Origin: Rikenellaceae bacterium
GTDB taxonomy: Bacteria; Bacteroidota; Bacteroidia; Bacteroidales; Rikenellaceae
Direction: 5' to 3'
Length of the DNA stretch: 10,183 nucleotides
Assembly: GCA_020859745.1 (NCBI GenBank)
Contig: JAJBVQ010000245.1
Location: 1-10,183, forward strand
The notes below the pieces were generated by a model that did not search any database, was not told the origin of the DNA, and worked only from the letters and a program-made list of their open reading frames with translations. This document shows, in pieces, positions 1-6,515 of the stretch. The position numbers and the translations under genes were made by a program. Position 1 is the stretch's first letter. Each line of letters begins with the position of its first letter.

Positions 1-94
1 TAACAGTATCATCTTTTAATAGTCTGGATTTTAACTTGTTAAAAATTTTGATTATATTTATCTATTAAATAATACATAACCTAAGCATTAGATA

Positions 95-1021
95 GTGAAT
101 CAACAAGTTAAATCGTTTTTCGCTCTTATGAAATCTTTACCCGACAGCAGAGCGTGCAAAGATTTCTTGGAAAAGCATCGTTGGAATGGAGCTCCGGTAT
201 GCCCTCACTGCGGATGCGTTGATGAAAAGCATTACAGACTAACCTTTGGCGGTATATTCAATGGATTATACAAATGCAGGCATTGTAGAAAACGGTTTAC
301 GGTAACGACCGGAACTATTTTCGAGGGTAGTAACATACCTTTAGATAAATGGTTTTATGCGATTTACATGTTTCTTTCGCATAAGAAAGGAATAAGCAGC
401 CTTCAATTATCACGGGACATCGAGGTAACACAAAAGACCGCATGGTTTATGCTCAATCGTATAAGGCATAATCTTATGAGAGAAGGAATTGGCAATCATG
501 CTGGAATTGTGCAAGTCGATGAAACTTATATTGGAGGTCGCAATAAAGGACGTTTCAGATTCAACCGAGGACGGAGTATGAAACAAAAGATTCCGGTGGT
601 TGGCATATTGTCCGATGATAAAGTCCATGCCTATGTGGTTTCAAATACGAGGGCTGGAACATTGGAGTTTATTATCAACGGCTTGATTGACGATGATTCA
701 TTTGTCGTTACCGACGGTTGGGGCGGGTATCATTACGTTCATGATTTTGGCTATACACACGAGGTTGTCGAACATGGAGTTCGGAAATACGTCAATGAGC
801 GTGGATTTCACACAAATGGCATAGAAGGCTTTTGGTCTCACTTAAAACGAGGGTTGAAAGGCATATACCATTCTGTAAAGCCCAAACGCTTACAAATGTA
901 TTGCGATGAGTTCGCATATAGATACAATACTCGAAAGATGACCGATATTGAACGGTTCTTCGGATTTCTGATAAAACCTACAGAAAGGTTAAGATATGCT
1001 GATTTAGTGTGTAAAACATGA
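95..1021 (+). CDS. IS1595-family (ISXO2-like) transposase, intact
   Basis: DDE-type transposase of 308 aa that would cut and join the ends of its own insertion sequence. An N-terminal zinc ribbon is visible: CPHC at residues 36-39 and CRHC at 61-64. A helix-turn-helix-like stretch follows at about 98-125 (LQLSRDIEVTQKTAWFML). The ISXO2-like catalytic domain begins at VDETYIGG (Asp142), continues with VVTDGWGGY (Asp207) and ends with HTNGIEGFWSHLKRG, where Asn241 and Glu244 fit the DD(N/E) pattern of this family. Length is normal and there is no frameshift, so the enzyme looks functional. The start is a GTG at 95; an in-frame ATG at 128 is an alternative, but the GTG keeps the N-terminal helix seen in relatives ahead of the zinc ribbon. 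No Shine-Dalgarno site is evident. Codon use is AT-rich, unlike the genes to the right of 2860. Confidence 0.93.
   Translation: MNQQVKSFFALMKSLPDSRACKDFLEKHRWNGAPVCPHCGCVDEKHYRLTFGGIFNGLYKCRHCRKRFTVTTGTIFEGSNIPLDKWFYAIYMFLSHKKGISSLQLSRDIEVTQKTAWFMLNRIRHNLMREGIGNHAGIVQVDETYIGGRNKGRFRFNRGRSMKQKIPVVGILSDDKVHAYVVSNTRAGTLEFIINGLIDDDSFVVTDGWGGYHYVHDFGYTHEVVEHGVRKYVNERGFHTNGIEGFWSHLKRGLKGIYHSVKPKRLQMYCDEFAYRYNTRKMTDIERFFGFLIKPTERLRYADLVCKT
95..1021 (+). mobile_element. IS1595-family insertion sequence (core only; ends not resolved)
   Basis: The single transposase gene with short flanks is the layout of a simple IS1595-group element. I could not identify convincing terminal inverted repeats or an 8-bp target duplication. 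The best inverted match is about 7 bases (ATCATC plus neighbours) between positions 9-20 and 1026-1036, too weak to assign ends. The right end must lie between 1022 and the RNA that begins near 1054. Confidence 0.5.
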
Positions 1022-1040
1022 AAATATTAGGATGATTTAG

Positions 1041-1049
1041 TATATTTGC
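1041..1049 (+). promoter_or_regulatory. Bacteroidota -7 promoter box (TATATTTGC)
   Basis: TATATTTGC matches the Bacteroidota sigma-ABfr -7 consensus TAnnTTTG. No good TTG box lies 19-21 bp upstream, so it is either a weak promoter or one whose -33 region was replaced by the insertion sequence just to its left. It would start transcription at about 1053-1056, directly in front of the structured RNA. Confidence 0.5.
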
Positions 1050-1053
1050 ATTG

Positions 1054-1281
1054 TCCTACGGGACGTTACATATTTAGGAAGCGTTTAGCTTATTCCTCGC
1101 TGATGAATCTGGACAGTTCAAAAGTGTCGATGGAATATGAGAATGCTCTCCTTTGGTTTGTTATATACCACCATGACGTGTCTATATACGACCAAAGGCG
1201 TGAGCTGTTTTCTCGTATTCGACACGGGCTTGTCCAGAGCCTATCAGCGGTGTGAGTTAACAGTCTCACGCCTTCTTTGTT
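1054..1281 (+). ncRNA. Candidate structured non-coding RNA, 6S-like rod
   Basis: The two halves of 1098-1249 fold back on each other as one long imperfect hairpin. Paired segments, from outside in, are 1098-1104/1243-1249 (7 bp), 1108-1115/1231-1238 (8 bp), 1124-1128/1221-1225 (5 bp), 1133-1143/1210-1220 (11 bp with one G-U), 1145-1148/1202-1205 (4 bp), 1150-1157/1191-1198 (8 bp) and 1162-1167/1183-1188 (6 bp), with a terminal loop near 1172-1177. The largest internal loop is 1116-1123 opposite 1226-1230. If the neighbouring 5-bp helix opens, it becomes a bubble of about 17 and 10 nt. A single rod of this length with an asymmetric central bubble, a promoter box in front and an intrinsic terminator behind resembles 6S RNA, the RNA polymerase regulator. 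No sequence signature proves that identity; it could be another regulatory RNA. The 5' end is estimated from the promoter box and the 3' end from the terminator. Confidence 0.6.
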
Positions 1282-1282
1282 G
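1249..1282 (+). terminator. Intrinsic terminator of the structured RNA
   Basis: GGTGTGAG (1249-1256) pairs with CTCACGCC (1265-1272) as an 8-bp stem with one G-U pair and an 8-nt loop. It is followed directly by the T-rich run TTCTTTGTTG. It begins where the long rod ends, which fits the 3' end of a discrete transcript. Confidence 0.6.
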
Positions 1283-1329
1283 AATAGACTCTTTCGAGAC
1301 TGGAGAGTGGATAAACAACCTAAATCTTT

Positions 1330-2433
1330 ATGAAACGAATCTCTTTAACGGTATGTGCAACTTTAATTGCACTAATGAGCTATGGGCAAAATGCCGGGCA
1401 GGAATTTACGATGAAACCAATGGAATATGTCGTAATAGACGATACTCCATACGGATTTGCAAGAAGTGGCACGAATCACACAAATTCAGATATTTCTGTG
1501 GCTGTCGCATTGCAACTCAATAAAGACAAAAAAGATGAGCAATGGCGTTGTAAATATGGAGCAAAACTCGATACTTTAATTGTCGCTATTCAGAAAAACG
1601 ATTTTATGAACGGTTGGCGTGATGTTAAGACATTTCCGAACGGTATTGCAATATCCGATTATCTTTATGATAACCATGCAAAAGTAATAGCCGAAGCAGA
1701 AACTAAAATCACTGCATATACGAATAAGTTGGCTGAACTTCGTAAAAATAAACCGTGGATAGACAAACAAAAACAGAAAGAGGAAGAACTCGCAGCTTTG
1801 GAACGTGAAAACAGGTATCGGATTGTTGGCAATATGGAATATGAATTTACAGAACCTACCGGACCCATTCAAACCAAATCCTGTACAAATGTATTTGGTG
1901 CTAAAGTAACATATCAATACTATGTAAACGAAAACGGTTATGAGGTCAAGCATGGTAAAATGACAACAACGATGACATTCAAAGACCATAAATACTGGAC
2001 AGGGCTCAGTAAACTCGGATATGTCTATGTGACTGGTACGGAAACATTAACAGAAACATATCGCAATGATATTTTACATGGGCCTTTAACATACAGGTGC
2101 AATGTCAATACGGATGCGACTTTTAGCAACCCCGAAAAGCTGAATATTTCCTACAACTTGAATGTCTATAAGGGATTTTTGAATGGCAATTTCAAGTTTG
2201 AATATAACGGTATAACTTATACAGGGAAAGCCGTCAATGGTATTCTTGAGTATTGCAATTATCAAACGAACGACGGATTTCACGGAAAACTAACAAGTAA
2301 TCCGAATTCAAAATCCATCTCGGTCGCTGAAATAGATAACGGGATCAGAAAATTCGAACTCGGCGATGAGATAAAATTGCCGTCTATTATAGCAGTTATG
2401 CCAACATTTAGATTCCCCTTGATTGGGAAATAA
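1330..2433 (+). CDS. Secreted protein with coiled coil and MORN/YwqK-like repeats
   Basis: Unrecognised 367-aa protein. Residues 1-19 form a signal peptide (MKR, a hydrophobic core, then SYG) with likely cleavage before Gln20, typical of Bacteroidota; there is no lipobox, so it should be periplasmic or released. Residues about 115-165 are charged and helical, with a Lys/Glu-rich coiled-coil-like stretch (KQKQKEEELAALERENRYR). The C-terminal half has spaced aromatic-Gly segments resembling MORN_2/YwqK repeats: NGYEVKHGKM (202-211), YRNDILHGPLTY (244-255), YKGFLNGNFKFEY (280-292) and NGITYTGKAVNGIL (293-306). Such repeats form open beta-hairpin sheets of varied function, so no activity can be assigned. 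The start is the only ATG that gives the full signal peptide. The gene is AT-rich, follows the structured RNA, and ends 20 bp before a strong terminator, so it is transcribed alone or by read-through from the RNA promoter. No promoter box of its own was found. Confidence 0.85.
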   Translation: MKRISLTVCATLIALMSYGQNAGQEFTMKPMEYVVIDDTPYGFARSGTNHTNSDISVAVALQLNKDKKDEQWRCKYGAKLDTLIVAIQKNDFMNGWRDVKTFPNGIAISDYLYDNHAKVIAEAETKITAYTNKLAELRKNKPWIDKQKQKEEELAALERENRYRIVGNMEYEFTEPTGPIQTKSCTNVFGAKVTYQYYVNENGYEVKHGKMTTTMTFKDHKYWTGLSKLGYVYVTGTETLTETYRNDILHGPLTYRCNVNTDATFSNPEKLNISYNLNVYKGFLNGNFKFEYNGITYTGKAVNGILEYCNYQTNDGFHGKLTSNPNSKSISVAEIDNGIRKFELGDEIKLPSIIAVMPTFRFPLIGK

Positions 2434-2453
2434 ACGAAATATCACATAACAGA

Positions 2454-2489
2454 GAACAGCCGCCTATTTCGGGCGGCTGTTCCTGTTTT
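2454..2489 (+). terminator. Strong intrinsic terminator after the MORN-like gene
   Basis: A perfect 11-bp stem, GAACAGCCGCC (2454-2464) with GGCGGCTGTTC (2472-2482), has a 7-nt loop and is followed by CTGTTTT. It lies 20 bp after the stop codon of the secreted protein. Confidence 0.9.
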
Positions 2490-2754
2490 AACAAGGTGGT
2501 AAACAGCTAATTTATCAATCTCAAAACTAATCGTTGACGATTTTCAACTTACCGAATTTACGATTGATACATACGCGGACATTATTCACCTAAAAATGTT
2601 TGTGTATGAAAACAAAGGTAACATTCAGAAACTTTGTAAAGCAATTGTCAATGTTTCTTGTCAAAATCATCGCTGAAATTATTGTTTCGAGGTTAGTCTG
2701 GCGAATGTGGGAATTTATCCTTTCGTCAATTGTTCATTAACCAGTACCAAGACC
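2490..2754. other. AT-rich gene-free stretch between two terminators
   Basis: No coding region with plausible start and length is seen on either strand. On the minus strand, CAAAGGTA at 2613-2620 reads TACCTTTG, a -7 box match, but no gene follows it and no -33 box is clear. The stretch ends in a second plus-strand terminator, so a short untranslated transcript or a decayed gene is possible. Confidence 0.4.
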
Positions 2755-2789
2755 CCACCTATCGGCAAATAGGTGGAGTTTTCCTTGTT
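2755..2789 (+). terminator. Second intrinsic terminator, with no gene in front
   Basis: CCACCTAT (2755-2762) pairs perfectly with ATAGGTGG (2769-2776) around a 6-nt loop, followed by AGTTTTCCTTGTT. The nearest upstream plus-strand gene already has its own terminator at 2454, so this one either backs it up or ends an unrecognised transcript. Confidence 0.75.
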
Positions 2790-2893
2790 ATTTAATAATA
2801 TATTTCGATGGATTAAATGTTCACGAACAGATTTGGTACATCAAAATATATAGTTGGGCGTTTTATTTTGCGCCGCATTCCGTTCGGGCGGGG

Positions 2894-2924
2894 TTGCGGA
2901 CAGGCCGAAAAAGCCTACCTTTGT
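2894..2924 (+). promoter_or_regulatory. Near-consensus Bacteroidota promoter for the lipoprotein gene
   Basis: TTG at 2894-2896, a 19-bp spacer and TACCTTTGT at 2916-2924 match the Bacteroidota -33/-7 arrangement (TTG, about 19 bp, TAnnTTTG). Transcription should begin near 2929-2931. That leaves a leader of about 25-30 nt before the ATG at 2960 and rules out translation starts upstream of the box. Confidence 0.85.
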
Positions 2925-2959
2925 TGCGTGAAACGGGCCCGGAGGCCCGAATAATGCTT

Positions 2960-4549
2960 ATGAGAAAACGGATACTTTGCCTGCTTTCGGCGGCGGCGCT
3001 CGCCGCGGGATGCACCGAGAAGGGGATGTTCGAGAATATCCACGTGCGGCCCGACGCGACGCTGCCGATCGGGAATGTCACGGCGACCGACTCCTCGCTT
3101 TTCGAGCTGGCCGGCATTGAGAAAAATATGCGGGTTGGGCCGGACGGCGTGCTGACGTTCGTGGACAGCACCGGCCTGACCTTGTCGGGAGCGGGTGTCG
3201 GCACTTCGCTGATCGAGGTGCCGACGCAGCGTTTCGACCTGTATAAAATATTGCCCGCGCTGCCGGCGTCCGGGGGCTTTATCGACCTGCCGCAGGGGCT
3301 GGTCACCGAGTCGTTCGTCCTGAGCGGACTCGGCGGGGCGACGGTCGATACGGTGATCTTCGACGGAGGCAGTTTTACGGTCGAAGTGGCGGGGCTGGAC
3401 GGCGTGGCGGGCTATGACAGGTCGGAGCTGCGGATCGTGGTGCCGAACCTTCGGAAAGACGGGCAGCCGGTGACCCTGACGGCCGGGGAGCCGCTGGCCC
3501 TGGGGCCGGAATACATGCTGGTACCGGACGCCGGCAACCGGATCACCGTCCGTTTCGAAGGGCGTGTACCGCAAATGGCGGCGCTGGAGGGCGGCGTAGG
3601 TGTTGACGGCGGGGATATCGACTATATCGCCGGATTTTTCGGGCGCAAGGAGATCAGCCGGATATCGCGGACGATCCGGACGGACGACCTGGCCAATTTT
3701 GCCGGGAATGCGGAGTACGTCCGTTTCGACCGGCCCGAGATCGTTTTTGTGCTCGACAACGAATACAACGCGCCGATGCTAGCCGAGATCGAATCGCTCC
3801 GGATCGACGGCACGCCGCTGGAACTGAAGCCGGGACCGGCCGGGCGGTTGATCTATATCGCCCCGCGGGCCGTTACCCGGGTGGTCGTCGGCAACGACCA
3901 GACGGTGAGCGGCAGCGGACTGACCGATGCGCTGACCAAGGATTTTAGGGAGCTGGCGGTGGATGTGAACACGTTGCTGAACCCGACGGCGGCGGACATG
4001 CAGGATCCGGCGTACGTAGCGCCGACGCACAACAGCCTGGGGGCGGCGGATACGCTGGGCGGTGTTTTCACCGTCGAGATCCCCCTGGACGGGGTGCTGG
4101 ACCGCGTGGCGTTCGACCAGGAGCTGGAGGTGGACCTGCACAAGCTGGATAAGAAGGAGATCGACTACGAGAACCTGACGTTGACGCTGTCGGGAACCAA
4201 CAGCCTGCCGCTCGACTTGTCGATCACGGTGTCGGTGCGGGAGCCGGACTGCGAAACGCCGGTGCCGCTGTTCGACGAGCCGGTGCGGTTCCCTTCGTCG
4301 GAGAACAACCTAAAACCGGATGACCCGGCTTTCCGGCCGGGGGTCGTGAACGGCGGGAACCTGATCTCGCGTTCGCTTCCGGCGGATAAGATCGATTTGC
4401 TGCTGGGGGCCGACAAACTCTACCTGCGCCTGACGGCCACGACGATGGGAGCGGCCGAGCGGACTGCGGCGCGCATCTATTCACCGTCCGAACTCGACCT
4501 GAAGATCGTGGCGGGCGTGAAGCTCGACTACACGGTCAATCCGAAATAA
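2960..4549 (+). CDS. Large beta-rich lipoprotein paired with a DUF5723 protein
   Basis: Unrecognised lipoprotein of 529 aa. MRKRILCLLSAAALAAGC is a type II signal peptide: two basic residues after Met, a hydrophobic core, and Cys18 after Ala-Ala-Gly as the lipidation site. The protein should be anchored in the cytoplasmic or outer membrane facing the periplasm. The mature part is beta-rich with many short Val/Asp/Gly strands and no catalytic motif I recognise. Its opening, with a LPIGNV-like segment (residues 35-40) followed by an Asp-Gly beta hairpin, resembles Bacteroidota lipoproteins found beside DUF5723 proteins; that likeness is from memory. The start is chosen at ATG 2960, six bases after another in-frame ATG (2954). 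Longer frames back to TTG 2894 are excluded because that codon belongs to the promoter. The next gene on the strand lies 212 bp downstream with no obvious terminator between, so co-transcription is likely. GC-rich, in contrast to everything left of about 2860. Confidence 0.85.
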   Translation: MRKRILCLLSAAALAAGCTEKGMFENIHVRPDATLPIGNVTATDSSLFELAGIEKNMRVGPDGVLTFVDSTGLTLSGAGVGTSLIEVPTQRFDLYKILPALPASGGFIDLPQGLVTESFVLSGLGGATVDTVIFDGGSFTVEVAGLDGVAGYDRSELRIVVPNLRKDGQPVTLTAGEPLALGPEYMLVPDAGNRITVRFEGRVPQMAALEGGVGVDGGDIDYIAGFFGRKEISRISRTIRTDDLANFAGNAEYVRFDRPEIVFVLDNEYNAPMLAEIESLRIDGTPLELKPGPAGRLIYIAPRAVTRVVVGNDQTVSGSGLTDALTKDFRELAVDVNTLLNPTAADMQDPAYVAPTHNSLGAADTLGGVFTVEIPLDGVLDRVAFDQELEVDLHKLDKKEIDYENLTLTLSGTNSLPLDLSITVSVREPDCETPVPLFDEPVRFPSSENNLKPDDPAFRPGVVNGGNLISRSLPADKIDLLLGADKLYLRLTATTMGAAERTAARIYSPSELDLKIVAGVKLDYTVNPK

Positions 4550-4575
4550 ACCGTTCCTTTTTTATATGGCTTATA

Positions 4576-4649
4576 GGCGCCCGCGGCAATTCTGCAAATT
4601 CCGCGTAAACGCGAAATTTCCATTCTTGCCCTTTAAGCGGGCGGGCGCC
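4576..4649 (+). other. Nested stem-loop between lipoprotein and DUF5723 genes
   Basis: Three helices stack inward: GGCGCCCGC (4576-4584) with GCGGGCGCC (4641-4649), GGCAA (4585-4589) with TTGCC (4626-4630), and AAATTCCGCG (4596-4605) with CGCGAAATTT (4610-4619), which has one mismatch and a TAAA loop. No T-run follows, so it is not a classic terminator. It could be an mRNA stability or processing element within the two-gene transcript, or a mobile palindromic repeat. Confidence 0.6.
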
Positions 4650-4697
4650 TTCCCGAACCAGTCTGCGGGTTGGAGGGGACTGCGCTGCCGCGCAGGC

Positions 4698-4711
4698 GCG
4701 TGTGCCCACGC
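4698..4711 (+). other. Small palindrome upstream of the DUF5723 gene
   Basis: GCGTG (4698-4702) pairs with CACGC (4707-4711) around a TGCC loop. It lies in the same gap as the larger nested stem-loop and may be part of the same structured leader. Confidence 0.35.
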
Positions 4712-4718
4712 CGGGCTT

Positions 4719-4749
4719 GCGATGCATAGCATCGCATAATTTTTAATCG
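4719..4749 (+). repeat. Palindromic intergenic repeat, copy 1
   Basis: GCGATGC (4719-4725), loop ATA and GCATCGC (4729-4735) form a 7-bp hairpin, followed by an AT stretch ending in TTTTAATCG. The same arrangement recurs at 6348-6376 with another loop (GCA). This copy ends 12 bp before the ATG of the DUF5723 gene, so it would lie in its leader. Confidence 0.6.
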
Positions 4750-4761
4750 AACCTTGAGTCT

Positions 4762-6168
4762 ATGAAACGATTATACATTTTACTTTTGTTATTATTCCCC
4801 GGTATTGCGGCGGCGCAGGATCATTTCACGCTCACGGCGCGCGACCTGCCGCAGTCGATGCTGGCCAACCCGGCCATGCGCCCGTCGAGGGGCTTCGTCA
4901 CGATGCCGCTGTTCGGAAGTTTCACCGCGGGGTTCGATAACAGTTTTACATATAACAAGGTAATCGAAAAAGACGCCGCCGGGGTGAAATACCTCGACAC
5001 GCGCGGCTTGATGGATGCGACGGCGGGCAAAGACCTGACCCTGATGCGGTTCAACCTCGACCTGGTGAACACGGGCTTTTTCGTCGGGCCGAAAGATTAC
5101 ATGGGGGTGACGCTGCGCACGCGGGCCCATGTGGGGACTTCGCTGCCGGAAGGACTGTTCGGGATGATCCTCGACAATCCAATCAACGAGTACAAGACGT
5201 TCGGTGTGGATATGACACCCAATGCGGTGGGATGGGTCGAACTGGGGGTGAGCTACACCCGGGACCTGGGCCGCAACTGGCGGGTCGGGGGACGGCTCAA
5301 GTATGTGAACGGCCTGATGTCGATCCAGAGCACGGGACTGGACGTGACGGTCAAGAAAGAGTACGACCGCTATGTGGTGGCGGGGGACTACACGCTGCGG
5401 GGCGGAAATGTGGATTTTACGCACGGGACTGGCGACCTGTTCAAGGATATGTTCAAAAATATAGGGAGCAATCCGGGCTTCGCGTTCGACCTCGGGGCTA
5501 CGTACGAGTCGGACGACAAGCGGCTGAACGTGGGGTTCAGCGTGGCCGACCTCGGGGCGGTGTTCTGGAACAAGAAGAATTCCACGGTGATCCGCACCCA
5601 CAGCGAGGGAAAAGAGTATGAGTTTTTCGGGGTGGACGGCCTCGGAGGGCTTATCAACGGAACGACCTCCATCGGACATGTGCTGGACTCGGCCTACACG
5701 GACCTTTCGCGCACGCTCCGGGCCGATACGACGGCGGGGAGTTTCACGCAGATGCTGCCGACGACGTTCCAGGCAGCGGCGGACTATGCGCTGGGGCCGT
5801 ATATGCGGCACCATGTGAGCGTGGGCTTCGTGGGGATGATCCCGTACCACGGCAAGCTCCATTATGCGGTGTCGGCGGGGTATGCCTACCGCTCGTTGTC
5901 GGGGACGTGGCAGCTGATGGCGAATTACACGTACAAGTCGAACAATCCGGTGAACGTGGGGCTGGGGGTGGTGATGACCACGGGCAAGTTCCAGCTTTTC
6001 CTGGCGGCGGACAACATTATCCCGGCATTCACGCTGACGCGGGTGCGGGGTACGAATTTCAGCCTGGGCCTCAATTTCTTCACGAGCCGCAGGCGGGATT
6101 TCAAATCGTGCGAAGGACGCTCGGTCGGCCGCACGTCGCGCAAGGCGGCCAAGTATTATACGTATTGA
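4762..6168 (+). CDS. DUF5723 family outer-membrane beta-barrel-like protein
   Basis: Protein of 468 aa with a type I signal peptide, MKRLYILLLLLFPGIAAA, cleaved before Gln19. The mature N-terminus (DHFTLTARDLPQSMLANPAMRP) carries the motif of DUF5723 proteins, in which a DLPQS-like segment is followed by Asn-Pro-Ala and a phrase on initial beta strands. The rest alternates polar and hydrophobic residues with many Gly and aromatic positions and paired strands such as WRVGGRLKYVNGLMS and GFVGMIPYHGKLHYAVSAGY. This is as expected for an outer-membrane barrel of the PorV/FadL-like type. The last strand (TNFSLGLNFFTS) is followed by a basic tail of about 20 residues. Function of the family is unknown. 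The upstream lipoprotein on the same strand suggests a two-component envelope unit. Only a partial Shine-Dalgarno-like TTGAG precedes the ATG. The large frame antisense to it is a shadow of high GC content. Confidence 0.85.
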   Translation: MKRLYILLLLLFPGIAAAQDHFTLTARDLPQSMLANPAMRPSRGFVTMPLFGSFTAGFDNSFTYNKVIEKDAAGVKYLDTRGLMDATAGKDLTLMRFNLDLVNTGFFVGPKDYMGVTLRTRAHVGTSLPEGLFGMILDNPINEYKTFGVDMTPNAVGWVELGVSYTRDLGRNWRVGGRLKYVNGLMSIQSTGLDVTVKKEYDRYVVAGDYTLRGGNVDFTHGTGDLFKDMFKNIGSNPGFAFDLGATYESDDKRLNVGFSVADLGAVFWNKKNSTVIRTHSEGKEYEFFGVDGLGGLINGTTSIGHVLDSAYTDLSRTLRADTTAGSFTQMLPTTFQAAADYALGPYMRHHVSVGFVGMIPYHGKLHYAVSAGYAYRSLSGTWQLMANYTYKSNNPVNVGLGVVMTTGKFQLFLAADNIIPAFTLTRVRGTNFSLGLNFFTSRRRDFKSCEGRSVGRTSRKAAKYYTY

Positions 6169-6263
6169 TATAGGATTTTAAGACTGCCTGCTTGCTGACA
6201 TATCGAAAAGTGGCTTCAGGGTGCAGCGGTATAACCCGCGAGCCTGCAATGCTTCACAGGTAG

Positions 6264-6302
6264 AAAAGGCAAGAGCCGCGTTTTGCGGCTCTTGCCTTTT
6301 TT
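6264..6302. terminator. Bidirectional intrinsic terminator
   Basis: A perfect 16-bp stem, AAAAGGCAAGAGCCGC (6264-6279) with its complement at 6285-6300, has loop GTTTT. A T-run follows on the plus strand, and the 5' A-run gives a T-run on the minus strand. It ends the lipoprotein/DUF5723 transcript and can also stop transcripts from the convergent ATPase. Confidence 0.92.
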
Positions 6303-6347
6303 GATTCGGTTTCCGTCTGCGCTGTCGCATGGGCCTGGCAGGACGGT

Positions 6348-6376
6348 CGATGCGCAGCATCGCTGACTTTTAATCG
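6348..6376 (+). repeat. Palindromic intergenic repeat, copy 2
   Basis: CGATGC (6348-6353), loop GCA and GCATCG (6357-6362) are followed, after CTGAC, by TTTTAATCG. It matches the copy at 4719-4749 in stem, spacing and AT tail but differs in the loop. Confidence 0.6.
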
Positions 6377-6433
6377 TGAGGTTAATCATCGAGGTCGCTA
6401 TGTTAATATTAGTCGGCGAGCGTAGCGAGTCGT

Positions 6434-6465
6434 GCGGGCCGGACGCCTCCCCACGGGAGGCCCGC
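6434..6465. other. GC-rich palindrome
   Basis: GCGGG (6434-6438) pairs with CCCGC (6461-6465), enclosing CCTCC (6446-6450) paired with GGAGG (6456-6460). No T-run follows on either strand. Confidence 0.4.
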
Positions 6466-6515
6466 AACCCTCACAAGTTCGGGGCGAGCATCCCGCGCAT
6501 CCGGCCCGATATAGA

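Noticed and set aside
1..1040. Terminal inverted repeats of the insertion sequence
   Set aside because: The best match between the two flanks is about 7 bases, and no 8-bp target duplication could be paired with it.
1046..1255. A 69-codon open frame starting with TTG
   Set aside because: It begins inside the -7 promoter box and runs through the long hairpin; the fold explains the sequence better than a protein does.
1576..1989. A 137-codon minus-strand frame within the MORN-like gene
   Set aside because: Phe/Cys/Ile-rich antisense translation without start signals; the plus strand has a signal peptide and repeats.
2894..2959. A longer lipoprotein start at TTG 2894
   Set aside because: The TTG is the -33 element of a near-consensus promoter and would put about 20 residues in front of an otherwise perfect lipoprotein signal peptide.
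4792..5862. A 356-codon frame antisense to the DUF5723 gene
   Set aside because: It is His/Arg/Pro-rich with no recognisable domain; a shadow frame of a GC-rich gene whose own strand has a signal peptide and family motifs.
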